Source: Chthoniobacteraceae bacterium
Lineage (GTDB): Bacteria; Verrucomicrobiota; Verrucomicrobiia; Chthoniobacterales; Chthoniobacteraceae
Length of the DNA: 64,000 nt
NCBI GenBank assembly: GCA_947471505.1
Contig: CANIWM010000001.1
Location: 62,001-126,000 of the forward strand
Direction of reading: 5' to 3'
The number at the start of each line of letters is the position of its first letter. The first letter of the stretch is position 1. Both the position numbers and the translations under genes were made by a program. The notes beneath the pieces are model-generated. The model worked only from the letters and a program-made list of their open reading frames with translations, ran no database searches and was not told where the DNA came from. This document shows, piece after piece, positions 9,584-18,800 of this stretch.

Positions 9584-12500
9584 AAATTTGTGCGGTTAGG
9601 GACTGGACGACGCGCGAGGGCGGCTCGGGCTTTTGCCGCGCGGTCTTGCGCTGCGCTCGCGACATTTGGCGAACTGGCTTCGCCGCCGAGAAAGCGCGCG
9701 AGAGCGCTGATGGTCGGATGTTGAAAGAGCTTTACGACAGGTATCTCGCGCCCAAGCGCCGACACGAGTCGAGCGTGGACTCGGAGCATGAGCAGCGAAT
9801 GCCCACCGAGATCGAAGAAGTTATCCGTCACAGAAACGCTGCGCCCGAATGCCTCGGCCCAGATGCTCGCGATTTGCGATTCGAGGCGCGAAGAAGCGGG
9901 CGCTTGCGAACCAGTGCTCGCCACCGCTGCGGTTGGCGCGGTCCGTAGCTCGGCGAGCGTAGATGCAATGCTTGAGAGTGATTGGTCGGGAGCGGCGATT
10001 GCTGCTTGGATAAGCGCGCAAAGCTGGGCCGTCAGCGCACGAATCGCGTCCTGCGTGGCGACGTTCGCGTTCGCCACGACGGTGATGCGAAGCTCGCTCC
10101 CCGGTTGGACGACGAGCGTGAGCGGATAGTTGGTCCGCACGGGCGCGTGGAAGTCCGCGATGGTGGCGGAGCCGAACGTTTGCGCGGCTCCATCGGTGAC
10201 ATAGTTTTGGAAGACGACGAGCGTTTCAAAAAGGCGCGCGTGCCACGGTAGCTCACTCCAACTCTGGATGTCTGCGAGCGGCGTGGCCTGCTGTTCCGCA
10301 ACCCGCGAGAGGCTCTGGTGGAGCGTCGCTGCTGCTGTGGCGAGCGTGGTTTCCGCGCTGACTTGGACTCGGATGGGGAGGTTGTTCACGAAGTGCCCGG
10401 CGATGCGATCCGAGCCAGTGAGGTCCGCCGGACGACCGAAAAATGCAGCGCCGAAAACAATGTCGCCAATTCCTCCATGCAGAGCGAGAAGCGCGGCCCA
10501 TGCACATTGGACGATCACGTTCGCAGTCACCTGCAAGCGACGGGCTGCGGAGTTCAGTTGCCCCGCATCGAACGCCTCCGAGCACTCACATTCCGGCGCA
10601 AGCGCAGGCGTGACGGGCAAAGGAGTCGGTGTGCGGAAGCCACTGAGCTGCGAACGCCAGAACGCTTCGGAGCGGCTCGCATTGCGCGTCGCCAGCCACG
10701 CGATGAAGTCGCGATACGGCGGGACTGGCGGGGCTTCGGCGAGTTTATGATTCAGCGCGAGCGAGAGTTCGCGGAAGACGAGCGGCCACGACCAACCGTC
10801 TATTTCGAGATGATGATGCGTCCACACGAACCAATGCTCTTCCGCGCTCACTTGGAAGAGTGCGAGGCGAGTGAGGGGCGGCTGCGCGAGGTCGAAAGGG
10901 TGCGCGGCATCGGTCTTCAAATACTGCGCGAAGTGCGTGCGCTGTGCGTCGTTCGTGGATGCCGAGATGTCCTCGAAGTACCACGAGGGCGGTGCGTCGC
11001 GGAGGACGAATTGATGAGGCTCGGCAGTCTCCGCCAGATAGCCGGTGCGGAGCGCGGGATGGCGCGCTGCGACTTGCTGCCAAGCGGAGTGGAGCGCGTC
11101 TGGGTCTAGTGGTCCGTTTAAGCGGCAGTGCCATTGGTCGGTGCCGCTGCCGGGGCGCGCTGCCTCGACTGCGAGGAACAGCCGCTGCATCGGCGAAAGC
11201 GGATAAACGTCCTCCAGCGTCGGCTGGCTCGCGGTGAGTTCGGCAAGCGATTCTTCCGAAAGGCGAGCGAGCGGATACTTCCGCGCGGAGAGTTCGCGCG
11301 CGTTTGCCATGAAGCGTTGCGCGGCTGCTTCGATGGTCGCGGCTTTGTGGAGATTGGCGCTGTATGCAAAGCGGACTTCCAGCACGCCGTTGATGACGAG
11401 AGCGTTGAGTTCGAGTGTGTGCGTGCGGCGCGCGGCTGGGGCGTGCCACGGGCCTGTCGGCATGTCGGAGAACGTGAAGTGATCGAGTCCGGCTACGGTT
11501 TGGTCGAATTGCCCGAGGTAGTTAAAGAGCACGTCGGCACGGCTATTCAGAGCCTCATCATGCTGGCGAAGCAGCGAGTATCCGAAGCCGTGATGCGGCA
11601 CGTCGCGCAGCGCGTGGACGACCGAATCGAGCGTCGAAGACGGCGTGCTAGCGCGGCGCAGACGGAGCGGGAAGATCGTCGTAAACCAGCCAATTGTGCG
11701 GGAGAGGTCCGGCGTGCCCGCAAGGTTCGCGAGGTCTTTGAGCGCGCTTTCTTCGCGACCGTGTCCCTCGGTTTCGATGATGAGGTTGTCGCGGCCTGTC
11801 CAATGCGCGAGGGCTTCGGCGAGCGCGGCGAGGAGAACCTCTTGCGTCCTCACGCCGAGTGGTTGTTTGTGGAGCAGCGCGTTCGTTTCCTCGGGAGAAA
11901 AACGGCAGACGATTGTTTCGGCGGAGGCTTCCGTGTTTTCACCGAGGCTGTGGTCGGCGGGTAGTGGCGTGTTTGCGGAACTCAGCACATCGAGCCAGTA
12001 GGCTCGCTCGTTCGCTGCTCTAGGCAGCGCGCTTGGCAGCGCATCGGCCCATGTGTGGAAGCCGGTCGTCGGCGAAGGTAACGCGAGGCCGCGTAGTGCG
12101 TGATCGAGGTCTTCCAGCAGGATGCGCCAGGAGACTCCGTCTATGATGAGGTGATGCGCGGCGATGAGCAGCGTGTGCGGGTCGAGAAGCGCGAAGCGGA
12201 TGAGCGGGCCGTCGAGTCGCAGAGACGATTGCAGCGCGGTGGGCTCTGAGAGTTCCGCAGCGGTCGCGTCGCCGAAAAACTGCGCTCCTTTTCCATCGAA
12301 GCGTAGTCGGAACGCCGAGTGTGCTTGCAGGACTTTCCCTATTGCGGCGAGCAGTCGCTCGCGCTCGATGGGGCGCGTGAGGCGGAAGGCGAACGATTGG
12401 TTCCAATGGTGCGCGTCGGCGAACTGATGGGCGAAGAACCATTGCTGGATGGGCGTAAGCGGGACTGCGCCGGTCGCCGGTCGCTCGGCGAGCCGTGCCG

Positions 12501-15500
12501 TGTCGGCAGCTTTTTGCGCCGCGAGTTCGGCGATGGTGGGGTGATCGAAAAGGAGCTTCGGCGTGAGTGCGATGCCGCGTTGGCGGGCCTGCGTGACGAC
12601 GAGGATGCTGAGGATGCTGTCGCCCCCTAGCTCGAAGAAGTTGTCGTGGATGCCGACGCGCTCAAGTTTCAGCAACCGCTGCCAGACTTCTGCGAGCGCG
12701 TGCTGTTCGGGTGTCTCCGGGGCGACGTATTGCGAGGCGACATCGGGGCGATCTTCGGCGGGGTCGGGAAGCGCCCGATGGTCGAGCTTGCCATTGTTCG
12801 TCAGCGGCATCCGCTCCATCGCGACGAATGCGGCGGGCACCATGTAGTCGGGGACAAACGATTTCAAATGGGCGCGCAGCTCGGCGGTGGTCGGCGCGGC
12901 GGCGCTGGGGACGAACCATGCGATGAGGCGTTTGTCGCGAGCGAGCACGGAGGCTTCGCGGATGCCGGGGTGCGTGAGCAGGTGGCTCTCGATTTCACCA
13001 AGCTCGATTCGGAACCCGCGTATTTTCACCTGCTGGTCAATGCGCCCGAGATATTCGATGTCGCGGTTTGGCAGCCATCGGGCGAGGTCGCCGGTGCGGT
13101 AGAGCTTTTCGCCCGGTGCAAATGGGCTCGGGATGAAACGCTGTGCGGTCAACTCGGGGCGGTGGAGATATTCCCGCGCGAGGCCCGCGCCGCCTACGAA
13201 GAGTTCGCCGGGGACGCCGATGGGCACAGGGCGGAGCTGGGGGTCGAGGATGTAGAGCTGGAGGTCGGGGATGGGCTCACCGATGACGCTGCCGCGCGTG
13301 AGGTCGCTGGCGGTGAGTGGGCGGTAGGTGACATGCACGGTCGTCTCCGTGATGCCGTACATGTTCACGAGCTGCGGCTTCGTGTCGCCGTGGCGCTCGA
13401 ACCACGGGCGGAGGCTCTGCATCTCCAGCGCCTCGCCGCCGAAGACGACAGTGCGTAGCGCCAGCTCGTGCGAGCGGGGCGATGCAATGTCAGCGGCGAT
13501 GAGCTGGCGGAAGGCGCTCGGCGTTTGATTCAAAATTGTGACGCCCTCGCGGACGAGAAGTTCGTGGAACTGCTCCGGCGAGCGGCTCACCTCGAACGGC
13601 ACAACCACCAGCGTGCCGCCGTAGAGCAGTGCGCCCCACAGCTCCCACACGGAGAAATCGAACGCCGTGCTGTGAAAGAGCGTCCACACGTCATCGCGGG
13701 TGAAGTGGAACCACGGCTCGGTCGCGGTAAAGAGCCGCACGATGTTGCGGTGGGTGATGCAGCAGCCTTTGGGTTTGCCCGTAGAGCCGCTCGTATAGAG
13801 CACGTAGCAGAGCTGCTCCGGCGTGCCTTCGTGTGCGGGCGCAGCGGCGGAAAGTGCGATGTCCTCCACGAAGACGAGCCGCGCTCCGTGGTCGCTGGGC
13901 AGCCGGTCCGCGAGGTGACGCTGCGTGAGCAGCACGGGCGCTTTCGCATCAGCGAGCATGAAGGCGAGGCGCTCTGCGGGATACGCGAGATCGATGGGGA
14001 GATACGCCGCACCAGCCTTCACGATGCCGAGCAGCGCGACGACGAGCGCCGGGCAACGCTCCATGCAGAGGCCGACGATTTCGCCCGCACCCACGCCGAC
14101 ATTTGCAAGGTGCGCGGCAACGGCGTTTGCGCGCTCGTCGAGTTGGCGATAGGTCAGGCGCTCATCGTTTTGGATCAAAGCGACGGCGTCCGGCTGGCTG
14201 GCAGCGCGCTCGGAGAAGAGGGAGTGAAGCGATCGTTCATCTCGGGAGTCGCGTGGCGGCGCAGCTTTGCGCGAGGCGAGGAGGCTCTCGCGCTCGGCGA
14301 CGGAAACCAGCGCGATTTCCCCCACCGTGCGGCTCTGCGGCAGGGCGCGCAGGATGTTGGCGAGGTGCCCGAGCATCCGCTGGACGGTCGCCGCATCCAG
14401 CCGCGAGCGATCATACTCCGCGACAAAGCGCAGCTCTTCGCCCGCGTAGGCTGCAAGGCAAATGGGGAAGCTCGTCTGCTCGTGCAGCCGTAGCTCCCGC
14501 TGTGCCCACGCTCCACCGCGAGCGCGGAACTGGGCAGGCAGGTCGTAGTTTTCAAACACGACCAGTGTGCGGAACAGCGGCTGTCCCGGCGGCAAGTCGC
14601 TCCACGCCTGCACTCGCGAGAGCGGCGTGTGTTCGTGCGCGCGGACATCGAGCCAGCTTTGGCGAAGGCCGCGCAGTAGGTCCGCGATGGGAGTCTCGGC
14701 GGCAGCGGTGGTGCGCACGGGCACCGTATTGATGAAAAGCCCCACGCACGACTCCGCGCCCTCAATCGTCGAGTGTCGGCACGCCCGCGTCGCGCCGAAG
14801 CACACGTCTTCCTCGCCGCTGTAGCGTGCGAGCAAGATGGCCCACGCGCATTGCACGAGCGTGTTCAGCGTCACGTCGTTCGCTCGCGCGAACTCGCCCA
14901 GTTTCGCCGTGAGCGCCGCATCCAGCCGCAGCTCCGCGTCGCCCTGCGTGCGAGTCGCCGTGCAGCCTTCCAGCCCCTCCACGGGTAACGGAGTTGTCGC
15001 ACGGAAGCCACGCAGCTTCTCCCGCCAGAATGTCTCCGAGCGCGCTGGATCTTGCGTCGCCTGCCACACGATAAAATCTCGATACGGACGCGGCAGCGCG
15101 GGCTCCTCGGCAGCGCCATCGTAGAACCCGAACACCTCCTCTAGCACGATAGGGAAGCTCCGGCCATCCAGCAGCGCGTGGTGGAAAGTCCACACCAGCC
15201 GCCAATGAGCGTCGGCGATCCGGAACAGCGTCAGCCGCATCAGCGGGGGGCGATCCAGCTCGAAGCCGCTCTCCCTATCTGCCTGCAACCACGCCGCAAA
15301 CTCCGAAGACTCCCCATTTTCCAAAACGAGCGCCACCGCCGGATGCACCCGCTGCAAAGGCTGCGCGCCATCCCACTCAAACGCCGTGCGCAAAATCTCG
15401 TGCCGCGCCACCACCCGCTGCCACGCCGCGAGCAAGCGCCCCGCGTCCACAGGCTCGTGGAGCGTGATCACTAATTGCTCGATATCGACTCCGCTACACG

Positions 15501-15567
15501 GCTCTGCGATGGCATGGTAGAGCATACCTTGCTGCAAAGGAGATAGCGGATAAAGTTGGGCTGACAT
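9580..15567 (-). CDS. Non-ribosomal peptide synthetase: C-A(Thr)-T-E-C-T
   Basis: The protein has 1995 residues from ATG 15567. That start is preferred over the longer frame because MSAQLYPLSPLQQGM opens a C domain at once and AGGAAG lies 12 nt upstream. C1 has HHALLDG (129-135). The A pocket, read at the GrsA-equivalent positions, is D-F-W-N-V-G-M-V-H-K, one conservative change from the classical threonine code. T1 has Ser984 (LGGDSILS). The epimerase has HHLIIDGVSW (His1139) and EGHGR, so the product should be D-Thr or D-allo-Thr. C2 has HHLEIDG (1585-1591). T2 has Ser1924 (LGGHSLLM). No A domain lies between C2 and T2 and there is no space for one. The N-terminal C domain has no visible donor module, so it may take an acyl starter or be unused. 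The TE in the next gene makes this the upstream protein. Confidence 0.95.
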   Translation of the reverse strand: MSAQLYPLSPLQQGMLYHAIAEPCSGVDIEQLVITLHEPVDAGRLLAAWQRVVARHEILRTAFEWDGAQPLQRVHPAVALVLENGESSEFAAWLQADRESGFELDRPPLMRLTLFRIADAHWRLVWTFHHALLDGRSFPIVLEEVFGFYDGAAEEPALPRPYRDFIVWQATQDPARSETFWREKLRGFRATTPLPVEGLEGCTATRTQGDAELRLDAALTAKLGEFARANDVTLNTLVQCAWAILLARYSGEEDVCFGATRACRHSTIEGAESCVGLFINTVPVRTTAAAETPIADLLRGLRQSWLDVRAHEHTPLSRVQAWSDLPPGQPLFRTLVVFENYDLPAQFRARGGAWAQRELRLHEQTSFPICLAAYAGEELRFVAEYDRSRLDAATVQRMLGHLANILRALPQSRTVGEIALVSVAERESLLASRKAAPPRDSRDERSLHSLFSERAASQPDAVALIQNDERLTYRQLDERANAVAAHLANVGVGAGEIVGLCMERCPALVVALLGIVKAGAAYLPIDLAYPAERLAFMLADAKAPVLLTQRHLADRLPSDHGARLVFVEDIALSAAAPAHEGTPEQLCYVLYTSGSTGKPKGCCITHRNIVRLFTATEPWFHFTRDDVWTLFHSTAFDFSVWELWGALLYGGTLVVVPFEVSRSPEQFHELLVREGVTILNQTPSAFRQLIAADIASPRSHELALRTVVFGGEALEMQSLRPWFERHGDTKPQLVNMYGITETTVHVTYRPLTASDLTRGSVIGEPIPDLQLYILDPQLRPVPIGVPGELFVGGAGLAREYLHRPELTAQRFIPSPFAPGEKLYRTGDLARWLPNRDIEYLGRIDQQVKIRGFRIELGEIESHLLTHPGIREASVLARDKRLIAWFVPSAAAPTTAELRAHLKSFVPDYMVPAAFVAMERMPLTNNGKLDHRALPDPAEDRPDVASQYVAPETPEQHALAEVWQRLLKLERVGIHDNFFELGGDSILSILVVTQARQRGIALTPKLLFDHPTIAELAAQKAADTARLAERPATGAVPLTPIQQWFFAHQFADAHHWNQSFAFRLTRPIERERLLAAIGKVLQAHSAFRLRFDGKGAQFFGDATAAELSEPTALQSSLRLDGPLIRFALLDPHTLLIAAHHLIIDGVSWRILLEDLDHALRGLALPSPTTGFHTWADALPSALPRAANERAYWLDVLSSANTPLPADHSLGENTEASAETIVCRFSPEETNALLHKQPLGVRTQEVLLAALAEALAHWTGRDNLIIETEGHGREESALKDLANLAGTPDLSRTIGWFTTIFPLRLRRASTPSSTLDSVVHALRDVPHHGFGYSLLRQHDEALNSRADVLFNYLGQFDQTVAGLDHFTFSDMPTGPWHAPAARRTHTLELNALVINGVLEVRFAYSANLHKAATIEAAAQRFMANARELSARKYPLARLSEESLAELTASQPTLEDVYPLSPMQRLFLAVEAARPGSGTDQWHCRLNGPLDPDALHSAWQQVAARHPALRTGYLAETAEPHQFVLRDAPPSWYFEDISASTNDAQRTHFAQYLKTDAAHPFDLAQPPLTRLALFQVSAEEHWFVWTHHHLEIDGWSWPLVFRELSLALNHKLAEAPPVPPYRDFIAWLATRNASRSEAFWRSQLSGFRTPTPLPVTPALAPECECSEAFDAGQLNSAARRLQVTANVIVQCAWAALLALHGGIGDIVFGAAFFGRPADLTGSDRIAGHFVNNLPIRVQVSAETTLATAAATLHQSLSRVAEQQATPLADIQSWSELPWHARLFETLVVFQNYVTDGAAQTFGSATIADFHAPVRTNYPLTLVVQPGSELRITVVANANVATQDAIRALTAQLCALIQAAIAAPDQSLSSIASTLAELRTAPTAAVASTGSQAPASSRLESQIASIWAEAFGRSVSVTDNFFDLGGHSLLMLRVHARLVSALGREIPVVKLFQHPTISALARFLGGEASSPNVASAAQDRAAKARAALARRPVPNRTNL

Positions 15568-15716
15568 TTCGGACAGAATCTTCCTATCAGCAAGCCTCGC
15601 GCCCCGCCAGCGTCCTGCTGCAAGGATGCGCACATTAAGGTTTCGGGTAAAACCTGCCGACTTCACGATTTGCAACGCTGGCTGTTCAGCCGATAGCCGT
15701 GTAGAATGCGTTCGAC

Positions 15717-16652
15717 ATGAATTTTCCATCGCTCGATTTTTCAAAAATCCGCACGTATCCTGTCGCTGACCGCGCGAATAAAGTGGCGGTCGAGGCGTTT
15801 GCTCGCCCGCATGTGCCGGGGGGGACGTTTGCGGCGTTCTTGGATTCGTTGCCGGACTTTTTGGCGGTGCAGGATTTGAAGTTGGTGGTCGCGGCGATGG
15901 CGGCGGCGGTGCGGACTGGGCGTCCGATATTGCTGATGATGGGGGCGCACGCGATCAAGGTGGGGCTGAATCCGCTGATCGTGGATGCGATGCGGTGCGG
16001 CTTGGTGAGCGCGGTGGCTTTTAATGGGGCTGGGGCGATTCACGACTTCGAGCTGTGCTATAATGGGGAGACGAGCGAGGACGTGCAGCGGGGGCTGAAC
16101 GATGGGTCGTTCGGGATGGTGGATGAGACGGGACGGATGATGAATGCGGCGCTGGCGAATGGGGTGGCGCGGGGCCTCGGCGCGGGGCGCGCGCTGGGGG
16201 AGAAGGCGCTCACATTTCCAAATCGGCAGCTCAGCATCATGGCGACGGGTGCGGAGTTGAATGCGCCGGTGACGGTGCATATCGCCATCGGCACGGACAT
16301 CATCCACCAGCATCCGACGACGCGCGGGGATGTGCTGGGGGAGGCGAGCTACCGGGATTTCCAGACGTTTGCGGCGGTGTGTGCGCAGCTCGAAGGGGGT
16401 GTGGTTTTAAATGTGGGGAGCGCGGTCATTATGCCAGAGGTTTTCCTGAAGGCGCTGACGATTGCGCGGAATCTGGGGCATAAAGTGGAGCGGTTCACGA
16501 CGGCGACCTTCGACATGGTGCGGCACTATCGCCCGAGCGAAAATGTGCAGCGGCGACCCACGGCGATGGGCGGCAAGGGCGTGTATCTTGTAGGGCACCA
16601 CGAACTCAATATCCCGCTGCTCTTCGCGGCGGTGAAGGAAGCTCTGGCCTGA
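15717..16652 (+). CDS. Deoxyhypusine synthase-like family protein
   Basis: The protein has 311 residues and no signal peptide or membrane segment. Segments such as HAIKVGLNPLIVDAM, AFNGAGAIHDFEL and NVGSAVIMPEVFLKAL look like the NAD-binding Rossmann-type fold of deoxyhypusine-synthase-like proteins. The bacterial members are not known to make hypusine because eIF5A is absent; some relatives act on polyamines or other amines. The actual reaction here is unknown. It is divergent from the NRPS gene across about 150 bp and overlaps dusB by 1 nt (TGATG), so it is co-transcribed with dusB. Its position beside the NRPS start is probably coincidental, but a role in amine supply cannot be excluded from sequence. 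Confidence 0.55.
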   Translation: MNFPSLDFSKIRTYPVADRANKVAVEAFARPHVPGGTFAAFLDSLPDFLAVQDLKLVVAAMAAAVRTGRPILLMMGAHAIKVGLNPLIVDAMRCGLVSAVAFNGAGAIHDFELCYNGETSEDVQRGLNDGSFGMVDETGRMMNAALANGVARGLGAGRALGEKALTFPNRQLSIMATGAELNAPVTVHIAIGTDIIHQHPTTRGDVLGEASYRDFQTFAAVCAQLEGGVVLNVGSAVIMPEVFLKALTIARNLGHKVERFTTATFDMVRHYRPSENVQRRPTAMGGKGVYLVGHHELNIPLLFAAVKEALA

Positions 16653-17629
16653 TGCTGCCTTGGTTTCAGGACAAGTTCCCGCTTTATCTCGCGCCGATGG
16701 CGGGGGTGACGGATACGACCTTCCGCCAGCTCTGCAAGGAGTATGGGGCGGATGTGATGGTGACGGAGTTTGTAAGCGCGGAGGGCATCTTTCGGAAGAA
16801 TGAGCGGACGATGGAATACCTCGACTTCGAGGAGGCGGAGCGCCCGCTCGGGGTGCAAATCTTCGGGGGCGACCCGGACCATCTTGGCGAGGCGGCTCGG
16901 ATCGTGTGCGACTGGAAGCGGCCCGATTTTATCGACATCAACTTCGGCTGCCCGGTGAGCAAAGTGGTGAGCAAGAACGGCGGCTCGTCGCTGCTCCGTG
17001 ATTGCCCGCTGCTCGCCCGCATCGCGACGGCCATCGTGAAGGCAGCGGCTCCTTTGCCCGTGACTGCGAAGATGCGCATCGGCTGGAGCGCGGATACGAT
17101 CAACGCGACCACGACGGCGCGCATCCTCGAAGACTGCGGCATCCAAGCCATCGCCGTCCACGGACGCACGAAAGAGCAAGGCTACACGGGCCTCGCGGAC
17201 TGGGGCGTGATCGGCGAAGTCGCAGCGACGGTGAGGATTCCCGTCATCGGCAACGGCGATCTGATCACTCCGCAAGACGTCGAGTTGCGTAAAAAGACGA
17301 CGGGCGTTGCGGGCGTGATGATTGGCCGGGCGGCGATGCAGCATCCGTGGGTCTTCCGGCAGATTAAGCACTTCCTCGCGACGGGCGAGCATCTCCCGCC
17401 GCCGCCGCTGCGGGAGATTTGGGCACACGTCCGGCGGCACTGCGCAGCGGAGGTCGTCCGCATGGGCAGCGAGTTGCACGCGATGCACAGCATGCGCACG
17501 CAGCTCATGGCCTACAGCCGTGGGATGCCCGATGCGAAGCGCCTGCGCGAACGGTTCACGCATGTGGAGTCGCTGATGCAGCTCGACGGCATCGCGGAGG
17601 ACAATCTGCTCTCGCAAGCGGGCGTGTGA
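16652..17629 (+). CDS. dusB: tRNA-dihydrouridine synthase
   Basis: This 325-residue FMN enzyme reduces specific uridines in the tRNA D-loop, in the cytoplasm. The N-terminus PLYLAPMAGVTDTTFR is the Dus FMN-binding signature. INFGCPVSKV carries the catalytic Cys, followed by the K-x-R element in TAKMRIGW, VHGRTKEQGYTG and VIGNGDL. The Dus C-terminal helical domain ends the protein. Length and motif wording fit the DusB branch best, though DusA/DusC cannot be fully separated by eye. It starts on the stop of the preceding gene (TGATG), indicating an operon. Confidence 0.9.
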   Translation: MLPWFQDKFPLYLAPMAGVTDTTFRQLCKEYGADVMVTEFVSAEGIFRKNERTMEYLDFEEAERPLGVQIFGGDPDHLGEAARIVCDWKRPDFIDINFGCPVSKVVSKNGGSSLLRDCPLLARIATAIVKAAAPLPVTAKMRIGWSADTINATTTARILEDCGIQAIAVHGRTKEQGYTGLADWGVIGEVAATVRIPVIGNGDLITPQDVELRKKTTGVAGVMIGRAAMQHPWVFRQIKHFLATGEHLPPPPLREIWAHVRRHCAAEVVRMGSELHAMHSMRTQLMAYSRGMPDAKRLRERFTHVESLMQLDGIAEDNLLSQAGV

Positions 17630-17638
17630 CGGCTCGCG

Positions 17639-18730
17639 TTACTTCTTTTTCTTCGGGTCTTCCTTCTTCGGCTCCTCGGGTTTCGCCGTGAGGATCTTTT
17701 CGGCTTCTTTGAGCTCGGCAGGGGTGAGTTTGGGCTTTATTTCGTCGCGTTTTTTAGCGGCTTCGGCGATACCTCCGTCGGCTGCGCGTTTGTAGTTTAC
17801 GTAGGCGTATGCGAGGTTTTTTTCGGTTCCTTTTCCTTCTTCAAAGAGTCGGGCGATCAATGCTTGAGCGACTGGGTTCCCGGCTTTAGCAGCAGCGGCG
17901 TAGTATTCTCCGGCTTTGACTAGGTCCATGCGGACTCCGTTGCCGGTTTCGTAGCAGTTGCCGAGGTTGATGAATGCGGAGGCGACGCCGTTTTGTGTGG
18001 CGAGGGTGAACCAGCCGATGGCGGCGACGTTGTCTTGGGCAATGCCGGTGCCGCGTTGGTAGCGGACGGCCATTTCGTTCATGGCGATGATTGAGCCTGC
18101 GCGTGCGGCGGCGAGGCAGGATGCGGTGGCTTTTTCGGGGCTGGCTGGGCCGCCGAGCCCTTTGTCGTAGTAGCGGACCATGGCGAGGAGTGCGTCGGGT
18201 TGGCCTTGGGCCGCAGCTTTTTCGTACCAGTCACGGGAGGGCTTCCAGTTGGGCTCACGGCTTTTGGAGTCCACTGCGGATTCGGCGAGGGCTCCGGCTT
18301 GAAATTGTGAGGGAGCGTATCCGGCTTCAGCCGCTTGTTGGAGGAAGAAGCGCGCGCGTTCTTCGTCTTTTTTCACGCCGGTTGCGCCGTTGAAAAGGAG
18401 GCCTGCAAGCATGTTTTGCGCGGGTGGGTGACCTGCGTCAGCAGCTTTGACGAGCCATTTTAGTGCGACCTCGGGGGAAGCGGGGGTGCCGCGTCCTGCG
18501 ACGTAAAATTCGGCGACGGCAGTCATGGCCTCAAGGTTCCCTTTGTCCGCCTCTGCGACGAGAAGCTTGAGGGCTCCCGCGAAGTCTCCTTTGTCAGCGG
18601 CTTCTTTAGCCTTTATGAATGCCTCTGGAGGCTTGGGCGCGTCGGGGGCAGGCTTTTCGGCGGGATCCTGTGCGAAGGTGCAGGCGGCGGCGGCGGCAAT
18701 GAGGACTGGGTATAGAAAACGGGTAAGCAT
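17639..18730 (-). CDS. Exported Sel1-repeat (TPR-like) protein
   Basis: From the chosen ATG 18730 the protein has 363 residues and opens with a signal peptide (TRFLYPVLIAAAAACTFAQ). Upstream in-frame ATGs at 18757 and 18769 would only lengthen the leader. The mature part is a Pro/Ala-rich linker and then about seven Sel1 repeats of 36 or so residues, e.g. AADAGHPPAQNMLAGLLF, EAGYAPSQFQAGAL and KAGNPVAQALIARLFEEG. The tail is Lys/Glu-rich and ends in KKEDPKKKK. Sel1 solenoids usually scaffold protein contacts in the periplasm, but no partner is evident. It is downstream of the O-antigen-ligase-like gene on the same strand after about 70 bp and may share its transcript. Confidence 0.85.
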   Translation of the reverse strand: MLTRFLYPVLIAAAAACTFAQDPAEKPAPDAPKPPEAFIKAKEAADKGDFAGALKLLVAEADKGNLEAMTAVAEFYVAGRGTPASPEVALKWLVKAADAGHPPAQNMLAGLLFNGATGVKKDEERARFFLQQAAEAGYAPSQFQAGALAESAVDSKSREPNWKPSRDWYEKAAAQGQPDALLAMVRYYDKGLGGPASPEKATASCLAAARAGSIIAMNEMAVRYQRGTGIAQDNVAAIGWFTLATQNGVASAFINLGNCYETGNGVRMDLVKAGEYYAAAAKAGNPVAQALIARLFEEGKGTEKNLAYAYVNYKRAADGGIAEAAKKRDEIKPKLTPAELKEAEKILTAKPEEPKKEDPKKKK

Positions 18731-18800
18731 CGTGAGGATGGAAATTGCGTGAAGCATCGTGTGCGTCAAGCTGTTCGATCACTTTTCCGACCTGGACGGT

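Noticed and set aside
15660-15716. Sigma-70 promoter before the deoxyhypusine-synthase-like gene (TAGAAT at about 15702)
   Set aside because: The -10-like box is only ~9 bp from the ATG and no -35 hexamer with proper spacing is present.
15568-15744. N-terminal extension of the NRPS to 15744
   Set aside because: The added residues are not family sequence and the C domain begins at once after ATG 15567, which has AGGAAG upstream.
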